NCBI GenBank assembly: GCA_017993025.1
Contig: JAGONL010000006.1
Location: forward strand, 1-22,878
Direction: 5' to 3'
Length of the DNA stretch: 22,878 nt
Source: Candidatus Saccharimonadota bacterium
GTDB lineage: Bacteria; Patescibacteriota; Saccharimonadia; Saccharimonadales; SZUA-47
This document shows, one piece after another, positions 14,736 through 19,957 of the stretch; position 1 is the stretch's first letter, and each line of letters starts with the position of its first letter. The translations under genes were made by a program, and so were the position numbers. The notes below the pieces were generated by a model, which searched no databases, was not told the DNA's origin, and saw nothing but the letters and a program-made list of their open reading frames with translations.

Positions 14736-15284
14736 CTTACTAGCGAACCATTCTAGATAGTATTGTAGCTCGGCTATGCTAGCCTGGATATCCTCGAATG
14801 CCCTGTGTACTTCTGGTTTTTCAAATTCAACGCTATACATTGTCTCCATAACCATTTTCCACGATGTAACGTCAAGCATACGGTAATGTAGCCTTAGTTC
14901 TAGTTCTGGCATCCACTGTTTTATAAAAGCACGGTCACTCTGGATAGAATTTCCGGCCAAAACTGCTGGCTCGCTCCCAAAATGATGCTCAACTAACGCA
15001 ATTAGTTCTTTTTCTACTGCCTGCAAAGTTTTTGAGCTACTTAAATGTTCTAGAAAATCATCGCGGTTATCTGGAAAATCTTTCCACCAAGCATTTTCGT
15101 TCATTCGTCTTAATACGGTTTCGCGTGGATGTTGAATTCTTGATTCGTAACTGTCTATTGTCTCTAAATCTGTCCCAGTAATTTCGGCTGCTACTTCCAA
15201 AATAACATCCTGATCTGGCACTAACCCAGTCATCTCTAAATCAATCCATAAAAATTTTGTCGGTATAAATTTCGGTTTAGTCAT
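14730..15284 (-). CDS. orn: Oligoribonuclease
   Basis: A 184-residue DEDDh 3'-5' exonuclease that degrades short RNA oligonucleotides, including pGpG from c-di-GMP breakdown. Exo I has W-I-D-L-E-M-T-G-L (Asp15, Glu17), Exo II has A-G-N-S-I-Q-S-D-R (Asp117), and Exo III has K-P-E-V-H-R-A-F-E-D-I (His160, Asp165), followed by the Orn-typical S-I-A-E-L-Q-Y-Y. All five catalytic residues are present and the length matches E. coli Orn (about 181). TATACT ends 8 nt before the ATG, so the mRNA is probably leaderless. The gene is single; its end merges with the heptamer array. Confidence 0.96.
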   Translation of the reverse strand: MTKPKFIPTKFLWIDLEMTGLVPDQDVILEVAAEITGTDLETIDSYESRIQHPRETVLRRMNENAWWKDFPDNRDDFLEHLSSSKTLQAVEKELIALVEHHFGSEPAVLAGNSIQSDRAFIKQWMPELELRLHYRMLDVTSWKMVMETMYSVEFEKPEVHRAFEDIQASIAELQYYLEWFASKN

Positions 15285-15292
15285 TACTGATT

Positions 15293-15298
15293 AGTATA
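15293..15298 (-). promoter_or_regulatory. -10 box TATACT of orn, predicts a leaderless mRNA
   Basis: TATACT (15298-15293, minus strand) with 8 nt to the ATG at 15284; no recognisable -35 and no Shine-Dalgarno sequence. Confidence 0.45.
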
Positions 15299-15379
15299 CA
15301 GGAATTAGCTGCTGAAAAACGAAATAAGAAATATGAAAAATGGGTGCTACAGTAGCTCCAGCATAAAGCAAGAAAACCG

Positions 15380-15565
15380 ATGAATGTATACTAAAATGTA
15401 TCGAATCACTTCCGAGGACTTGTCTCAAATCTATAACTAATTAAAGTTATTTGAGACCGCTTGTCGTTCCGGGATCGTGCTACTTCTTCAAGCAACAAGC
15501 TTAGCTTGATTGCTATGAAGAAGCAGAGACCATGTCAGGAACGGTACATTTTAGTATATGTTCAT
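15380..15565. ncRNA. Candidate structured RNA or small inverted-repeat element
   Basis: Part of a 487-bp gene-free stretch (15285-15771). The ends 15380-15401 and 15544-15565 pair over 22 continuous positions, allowing three G-U pairs. Inside are three further helices. 15422-15428/15451-15457 (GTCTCAA/TTGAGAC) continues into 15433-15438/15445-15450. 15465-15470/15538-15543 (CGTTCC/GGAACG) closes a larger loop. Within that loop, 15483-15500 pairs with 15504-15523 in an 18-bp stem with two bulged A residues and a 3-nt loop. Each outer arm carries TATACT pointing inward. Either a folded RNA or a MITE-like element with 22-bp terminal inverted repeats is possible. I found no target-site duplication and no match to RNase P RNA, tmRNA, 6S or 4.5S RNA. 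Strand is undetermined. Confidence 0.45.
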
Positions 15566-15771
15566 AGTGTTATTCTTGCCCGCTGCGGTTCTTTTGATAA
15601 CTTTTGCAACTGTAGGGAAAAGTTAGGCGAGGGGTTTAAGGGTGAGAAAGTCCATTAGGACTTTTGCAAGGAAGTTTTCACCTGACAACTTGTTGTCATG
15701 GTAGAAGCTTCGAGGCCACAGAATGTGGCTGGCACTAGCCCATTTTTGGTATGGGCGCGAAGCCCATTGCG
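15566..15771. other. Gene-free hairpin cluster between candidate RNA and msrB
   Basis: Several hairpins follow one another: GGTGA/TCACC (15641-15645/15678-15682) enclosing AAAGTCC-ATTA-GGACTTT (15647-15664); TGACAA-CTTG-TTGTCA (15683-15698) with a stable-type CUUG tetraloop; GCCACA-GAA-TGTGGC (15715-15729); and GCCCAT/ATGGGC (15738-15743/15751-15756). ATGGGC can instead pair with a second GCCCAT at 15762-15767, just past the msrB stop. The density suggests a structured RNA, possibly continuous with 15380-15565. No reading frame here looks real. Confidence 0.35.
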
Positions 15772-16152
15772 CTATTTATCGTTTTCTGAAAAATCTAGTG
15801 ATAGCGAATTTATACAAAACCTCATCCCTGTAGGCTGATCATAAGCATCGTTGAAAACATGCCCTAAATGTCCTCCGCAGTTAGCACAAGTTACTTCCAC
15901 TCTCTCCATACCGTGCGCGCTGTCTGCGACCAGCTTCACGGCTTTGGTATCTTTAACATCATAAAAACTTGGCCATCCACAACCCGAATCAAACTTAGTC
16001 TCTGCTCCAAACAATACGTTGCCACAATTGGCGCAGTTATAAACCCCATCTTCTTCGTTATTAAGCAGTAAGCCACTAAATGGAGCTTCTGTAGCCTTAT
16101 TAAAAAGTACATCCTTCTGCTCAACCGTGAGTTTTGGGTTCATCCGTTTCAT
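15772..16152 (-). CDS. msrB: Peptide-methionine (R)-S-oxide reductase MsrB
   Basis: A 126-residue cytosolic enzyme that reduces methionine-R-sulfoxide in proteins. Two zinc-binding C-x-x-C pairs are present (Cys40/43 and Cys89/92). The catalytic Cys113 sits in R-F-C-I-N-S, and Cys58 in D-S-G-C-G-W-P-S-F is a candidate resolving cysteine. T-E-A-P-F-S-G (21-27) and H-L-G-H-V-F (95-100) are family signatures. It is a stand-alone MsrB domain with no MsrA in the window. The ATG at 16152 fits an extended -10 (TG-A-TAAAAT) 6 nt upstream, so the transcript is probably leaderless. The CCCTGTA heptamer array fills the -35 region. Confidence 0.97.
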   Translation of the reverse strand: MKRMNPKLTVEQKDVLFNKATEAPFSGLLLNNEEDGVYNCANCGNVLFGAETKFDSGCGWPSFYDVKDTKAVKLVADSAHGMERVEVTCANCGGHLGHVFNDAYDQPTGMRFCINSLSLDFSENDK

Positions 16153-16158
16153 ACTAAT

Positions 16159-16167
16159 ATTTTATCA
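16159..16167 (-). promoter_or_regulatory. Extended -10 promoter of msrB (TGA-TAAAAT)
   Basis: TG (16167-16166), A, TAAAAT (16164-16159) on the minus strand, then exactly 6 nt to the ATG at 16152. The layout is identical to the promoter at 13637-13645. The expected -35 position (about 16182-16187) is inside the heptamer array and does not resemble TTGACA. Confidence 0.5.
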
Positions 16168-16172
16168 CCACA

Positions 16173-16218
16173 CCCTGTACCCTGTACCCTGTACCCTGTA
16201 CCCTGTACCCTGTACCCT
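16173..16218. repeat. Tandem heptamer array (CCCTGTA) x6.5
   Basis: Six exact copies of CCCTGTA (16173-16214) followed by CCCT. It fills the gap between the msrB promoter and the stop of the two-TM gene. Perfect copies suggest recent slippage expansion. It is not a CRISPR array: the unit is 7 bp with no spacers. Confidence 0.95.
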
Positions 16219-16226
16219 AGTTTGAG

Positions 16227-16514
16227 CTACTTCTTGTGTTGAGCTTTAAGATATTTAGCCACTTGTAGAACAAGTTCAATTGCTATCAACCATATAAGAC
16301 AGTTAAACAAAGGGTTTAAGTACCTATCCTGCCATGTGCCCCCGGGACCCATGTAACCACTCATATAATCCGAGCCACCAACCCAGCTAGTTAACCTTGC
16401 CGATATATCATATGCTGCACTGTAAAAACTTTGAAAAGCGAATGCCATTACTAGTGCTAAAAGAACAGAAAATCCATCTAACTTTTTTAAAATTCTTGTG
16501 CTTTCTAACTTCAT
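16227..16514 (-). CDS. Small two-TM membrane protein, unknown function
   Basis: A 95-residue membrane protein I do not recognise. Two hydrophobic helices lie at about residues 14-34 and 66-86, separated by a Gly/Tyr/Trp-rich loop (G-G-S-D-Y-M-S-G-Y-M-G-P-G-G). Both ends are Lys-rich, which favours cytoplasmic termini and an external loop. The ATG at 16514 is preceded at 8 nt by AAGGGG, which overlaps the stop of the upstream MscL-type gene (12-bp gap), so the two are co-transcribed. A role linked to the channel or to envelope stress is possible only by association. Confidence 0.75.
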   Translation of the reverse strand: MKLESTRILKKLDGFSVLLALVMAFAFQSFYSAAYDISARLTSWVGGSDYMSGYMGPGGTWQDRYLNPLFNCLIWLIAIELVLQVAKYLKAQHKK

Positions 16515-16526
16515 GATTATATCCCC

Positions 16527-16853
16527 TTATTTCTTCTTATCTAACTTAGTTAAACCAGCTTTATCGACTACAAAATACACCACAAACGCCGTAGCAAGCA
16601 ATGTAATGACTGCACTAACTATTGCTCCCCATCCAAACACAAGTTCTACACCACCGCGCTCTAGCCCAGTTTCCCATTTCAATGCACTTAAATCTGTGCC
16701 GCCTAGGATAAATCCGACTATAGGGTTAATAAAATTATCGACAAGCGCTGACACAGCAAATCCAGCTTGCAAACCAATTGCCAAACCTACCGCTAGTCCA
16801 ACGACGCCTTGTTCTCTAACAAACGTAACAAATTCCTTCAACATTTTACTCAT
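16527..16853 (-). CDS. mscL: MscL-type large-conductance mechanosensitive channel
   Basis: A 108-residue membrane protein. The start M-S-K-M-L-K-E-F (N-terminal amphipathic helix) is followed by G-V-V-G-L-A-V-G-L-A-I-G (16-27), which begins TM1 and matches the MscL pattern N-V-V-D-L-A-V-G. A-L-V-D-N-F-I-N-P-I-V-G (36-47) is the end of TM1, and TM2 covers about 71-95. MscL pentamers open under membrane tension to release osmolytes. The C-terminal helix is very short (K-L-D-K-K-K) and the protein is shorter than E. coli MscL (136). I prefer the ATG at 16853, with AGGAG 8 nt upstream; an in-frame TTG at 16883 would add 10 residues. It forms an operon with the two-TM gene downstream. Confidence 0.85.
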   Translation of the reverse strand: MSKMLKEFVTFVREQGVVGLAVGLAIGLQAGFAVSALVDNFINPIVGFILGGTDLSALKWETGLERGGVELVFGWGAIVSAVITLLATAFVVYFVVDKAGLTKLDKKK

Positions 16854-16931
16854 ACTTCGCGCTCCTGCTTTAAATATATTCAAATCGTATACCTAAATTA
16901 TCCAGAGCGCAATATAGTGGCAATTTATAAA

Positions 16932-18140
16932 TTATTCTTGGGCAGAAACTAAGCGTTCGGCCGCAACAGCAAAAGCAGCCTCTTTTAGATTTGTTTTGTC
17001 TATTTTAGCTCTATTATAAATGTCTATCGTAGCCGGCTCCATATATGTTTCAAGTTTTTTATTTACTTCATTACGAGTCCAGTGCTCGCCCTGAATATTT
17101 TGTACCCATTCGAGATAGCTAACTGTTACACCGCCTGCATTTGCTAAAATATCCGGTACAACAAGTACACCTTTTTTATCTAGACCTGATTCTGCTGACG
17201 AATCTACTGGTCCGTTCGCTAATTCTAAAATATATTTCGCTTTTACCTTTGCCTGATTGTCGTCTGTTACTGCACCACCTAACGCTGCTAATATTAGTAC
17301 GTCAACTTCAAGACTAATAAGGTCATCATTGGTTATCTTTTTACCTCTCTCAAAATCAGAAAGTTTTTTGCCCTCTTTCTTCCATCGTATAAGTTCTTTT
17401 GCTGAGAAACCTTCTTCGTCATAAACACCGCCTTTAGAATCTGTTGCGGCAACAAGTTTCCAGTTTGGGTGCTCAGACTCTGCAATCTCTGCAAAAAATG
17501 TACCAACATTGCCATATCCTTGTACGCAGTACGTCAGCGGCTTGTTTGAAAGACCTTGTAATTCTCTAAGTGTGCGTAACACTATTACGCCACCTCTACC
17601 TGTCGCTTCTTCTCGACCTTCACTGCCGCCAAAATTCAAGTTTTTCCCAGTTGTGGCCGCTTTTGTCGTGTCACCAGTTAGTTTCATGTACTCATCAGCC
17701 ATCCAGTCCATCGTGTAGGCGTTTGTACCAACGTCAGGCCCTGGAACGTCTTTTTGTGGACCAATATGATCTACTAGGTTTCGCACAAACTCGCGAGCAA
17801 TCTCCTCGTGTTCTTCATTAGTAATTGAGCCTGCATCAACTGCTACGCCACCTTTACCCCCGCCCAATGGGATATTAACGGCCGCCGTTTTAAAACTCAT
17901 AAGTGTCGCAAGAGCTTGTACCTCATCATGATTAACGTGTTCGTGAAATCTAATACCGCCCTTGTATGGTCCGCGCGCGCTAGAATGTTGCATCCGAAAA
18001 GCTTTAAATTTTTTGCCGTTTTTTAAGACAATTTCAAACTCATGCTCTGCCTCTACTGCTAGAAGTTTATCGATTTGTTTTTGCGATAGACCTAACTTTT
18101 TACCTGTACTTTTAATGTGGTTGTGTGCTGTTTTTAACAT
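16932..18140 (-). CDS. gdhA: Glutamate dehydrogenase (Glu/Leu/Phe/Val dehydrogenase family)
   Basis: A 402-residue enzyme linking glutamate and 2-oxoglutarate plus ammonium, with NAD(P)H. Substrate-site residues are visible: R-G-P-Y-K-G-G-I-R (56-64), M-S-F-K (81-84), the catalytic lysine in P-L-G-G-G-K-G-G (91-98), and D-V-P-G-P-D-V-G-T (131-139). The nucleotide-binding Rossmann loop is Q-G-Y-G-N-V-G (207-213). The Y-L-E-W-V-Q-N near the C-terminus is typical of hexameric bacterial and archaeal GDH. Length and motifs favour glutamate over leucine or phenylalanine as substrate, but specificity is not proved. TATTCT lies 6 nt before the ATG at 18140, so it may be leaderless. It is the clearest nitrogen-metabolism gene here. 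Confidence 0.93.
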   Translation of the reverse strand: MLKTAHNHIKSTGKKLGLSQKQIDKLLAVEAEHEFEIVLKNGKKFKAFRMQHSSARGPYKGGIRFHEHVNHDEVQALATLMSFKTAAVNIPLGGGKGGVAVDAGSITNEEHEEIAREFVRNLVDHIGPQKDVPGPDVGTNAYTMDWMADEYMKLTGDTTKAATTGKNLNFGGSEGREEATGRGGVIVLRTLRELQGLSNKPLTYCVQGYGNVGTFFAEIAESEHPNWKLVAATDSKGGVYDEEGFSAKELIRWKKEGKKLSDFERGKKITNDDLISLEVDVLILAALGGAVTDDNQAKVKAKYILELANGPVDSSAESGLDKKGVLVVPDILANAGGVTVSYLEWVQNIQGEHWTRNEVNKKLETYMEPATIDIYNRAKIDKTNLKEAAFAVAAERLVSAQE

Positions 18141-18146
18141 ACTTCA

Positions 18147-18152
18147 AGAATA
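18147..18152 (-). promoter_or_regulatory. Candidate -10 box TATTCT of gdhA
   Basis: TATTCT (18152-18147, minus strand) with 6 nt to the ATG, the same spacing as msrB. No -35 is visible and the hexamer is imperfect. Confidence 0.35.
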
Positions 18153-18244
18153 CACCCACGGCAGATATAATCTGCTATTTTGCATGTAGCATTTTTCATG
18201 TAGCAGAGATGTGGCAAGTATCAGATAGCAGGGTCGCTTCAAAG

Positions 18245-18279
18245 GATAGAAGATTGAGGACCGAGGATTGAAGAGGGAC
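18245..18279. repeat. Degenerate heptamer array (GATTGAG-type) x5
   Basis: Five consecutive 7-bp units: GATAGAA, GATTGAG, GACCGAG, GATTGAA, GAGGGAC. They lie in the 239-bp gap between gdhA and the photolyase-related gene. The gap otherwise holds only a palindrome (18329-18344) and AT-rich sequence. Confidence 0.65.
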
Positions 18280-18328
18280 CGGTATATGGTTGGGCTACTT
18301 TAAGATTTAGTATTTATGATTTTTTTAG

Positions 18329-18344
18329 TCCGCCAGCTGGCGGA
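18329..18344. repeat. Perfect 16-bp palindrome TCCGCCAGCTGGCGGA
   Basis: An exact palindrome, GC-rich within an AT-rich gap, 36 bp past the photolyase-related stop. As a hairpin it would have an 8-bp stem minus a tight loop. T residues lie on the plus-strand 5' side (TTTTTT at 18321-18326), so it is not a standard terminator for the minus-strand gene. I have an unverified impression that this motif recurs in CPR genomes. Confidence 0.7.
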
Positions 18345-18379
18345 TTAGTGCTTATAATTTAGAATTTTTCAGTTATCAG

Positions 18380-19888
18380 TTATTCGCCCGTCTTCTCGCG
18401 CAAAAAATCCTCAGCCCGATAGCTAATAATTCGTTTTCGGTTATCCGCTATTCTGTCAAGCTGAGAAACCATCATGCGCATACGCGGATTTTTAGCAAAC
18501 TGTTCCTTATTTTTCTCAATAAAGGTCCAGTAAAGTCCATCCCAGACATCACACCATTCACCCTTTTCATAATGACTCATGCTTAAGATGTAGTTACTAC
18601 TAGAAACATATGGTTTGGTTGTAATACTGCCACCGTCAGCGTACTGGCTCATGCCGTAAACATTTGGCACCATTACCCAGTCGTAAGCGTCGACATACAT
18701 TTCCATAAACCATCTATATACCTCGTCCGGGTTAATCTCCGACAAAAACATCATATTGCCAACAACCATCAGTCTTTCAATATGGTGCGCGTAGCCTCGA
18801 GCAAGTGTCTTTTTAATTACATCATCAACTGGCGGTATTCCGGTGGTGCCATAGTACCAGTCATTTGTCAGGTGTCGCTGGTGATTAAAAGTATTTGTGG
18901 TACGAAGTTGCACGTGCCTATCAACATATATTGCACGCATATACTCACGCCAGCCCAGAACTTGCCGTACAAAGCCCTCTAAACTTGCCATAGGCACTTC
19001 TCTTTGTTCATGACGCTTAACTGCAGTATCTACAACCTGCATTGGGCTTAGTAGACCAATATTAATTACTGGCGACAATGCGCTGTGATATACCCATGGT
19101 GCTTTCCCATCTATAGCATCCTCAAACGGACCAAAATCATCAAGCCGTGTTTCCACAAACTCATCCAGCCATTGAACAGCTTCTTCATGGTTAGTAGGCC
19201 ACGGGAAATCGTCTGTAGTTCCTGGGTTGTCCGGGAAATGATGCGCTACGTATTCTTTAGCTTCGTCAACATATTTATTTGAGCCAAAAACCTGAAAGCT
19301 AGGTAGTACGTGGTCCTTTGGCAATCTTTTGCGGTTGTCTGTATCAAAACTTAGCTTTCCGCCTAAAGGCATATAGGTTTCTTGGTTTATAAGAATGTTA
19401 AACCGCTCTCTTTGCCACTGATAAAACTCCGTAAAGTTTGCTTTGTCTTTTTTAGCAAAAAAACTCTTGGATTCGTCGTGTGTCAGGTAGAAATTTGGCG
19501 ATTCTATCTTTCTAATTTCTGGCTTAGACACTAGACCGGTCAGTGCTTCAGTAAGTCGCCGTCCAAGAACATCATCAGTTGGGTCAAAATACTCTACCCG
19601 CTCTACACCACTCAGCTTATTAACTATGTCCCCTGTCTCGTTCATATGATGAAATTCTATGTACTCCACCTCATAACCGGCTGGCCACAAAACTTCTTCA
19701 ATATAACGTCGCATGGTTGCTCGGTGCAGAACTAATTTTTGTTTATGCAAAAATAATGGGTACTGCGGGTCTCGTCCGAACATCAACGGGTCTTCAATAA
19801 CAAAAACTTGAGTCAAATCCTTTGGCAAAACATCGACTGGATATAATTGATGCGGATAAATTAGTAATACATTGCTTGGTTGTGACAT
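18380..19888 (-). CDS. Photolyase/cryptochrome-related protein (PhrB/FeS-BCP family) without cluster cysteines
   Basis: A 502-residue flavoprotein of the deoxyribodipyrimidine photolyase-related family, whose characterised members repair (6-4) photoproducts. The N-terminal 130 residues are the Rossmann-like antenna domain (L-I-Y-P-H-Q-L near the start). The helical FAD domain includes V-L-G-W-R-E-Y-M-R (311-319), H-H-I-E-R-L-M (371-377) and M-V-P-N-V-Y-G-M-S-Q-Y-A-D-G-G. PhrB uses four cysteines for a [4Fe-4S] cluster; this protein contains only one cysteine, in G-E-W-C-D-V-W-D-G-L-Y-W, so it cannot bind such a cluster the same way. Other family features look complete, so it is probably functional. 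It follows argS on the same strand after 67 bp, with no strong ribosome-binding site. Confidence 0.9.
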   Translation of the reverse strand: MSQPSNVLLIYPHQLYPVDVLPKDLTQVFVIEDPLMFGRDPQYPLFLHKQKLVLHRATMRRYIEEVLWPAGYEVEYIEFHHMNETGDIVNKLSGVERVEYFDPTDDVLGRRLTEALTGLVSKPEIRKIESPNFYLTHDESKSFFAKKDKANFTEFYQWQRERFNILINQETYMPLGGKLSFDTDNRKRLPKDHVLPSFQVFGSNKYVDEAKEYVAHHFPDNPGTTDDFPWPTNHEEAVQWLDEFVETRLDDFGPFEDAIDGKAPWVYHSALSPVINIGLLSPMQVVDTAVKRHEQREVPMASLEGFVRQVLGWREYMRAIYVDRHVQLRTTNTFNHQRHLTNDWYYGTTGIPPVDDVIKKTLARGYAHHIERLMVVGNMMFLSEINPDEVYRWFMEMYVDAYDWVMVPNVYGMSQYADGGSITTKPYVSSSNYILSMSHYEKGEWCDVWDGLYWTFIEKNKEQFAKNPRMRMMVSQLDRIADNRKRIISYRAEDFLREKTGE

Positions 19889-19938
19889 TTATTTTCCCAC
19901 GTTAAATATAGCTCTTATTGTGCCAGTGTAGTTGCATA

Positions 19939-19957
19939 AGCACAAGTGTTTTGTGCT
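19939..19957 (-). other. Hairpin at the argS stop codon
   Basis: AGCACAA/TTGTGCT forms a 7-bp stem with a 5-nt loop and overlaps the argS TAG. There is no U-run after it on the minus strand, so it may attenuate or protect the transcript end rather than terminate. Confidence 0.35.

Noticed and set aside
15461..15658. 65-residue plus-strand frame in the gene-free region
   Set aside because: It crosses several strong hairpins, has no ribosome-binding site, and its product has no domain-like character.
15601..15771. RNase P RNA, because of GAGAAAGTCC and CACAGAAnnnGGC-like segments
   Set aside because: The segments are only about 75 nt apart, the second forms its own hairpin, and they cannot form helix P4. 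No other conserved RNase P region is visible.
16173..16218. CRISPR or telomere-like array
   Set aside because: The units are 7 bp with no spacers, internal to a chromosome-like region with genes on both sides.
16854..16883. TTG start for the MscL-type channel at 16883
   Set aside because: The ATG at 16853 has AGGAG at 8 nt and matches the usual MscL N-terminus; the TTG overlaps the likely promoter.
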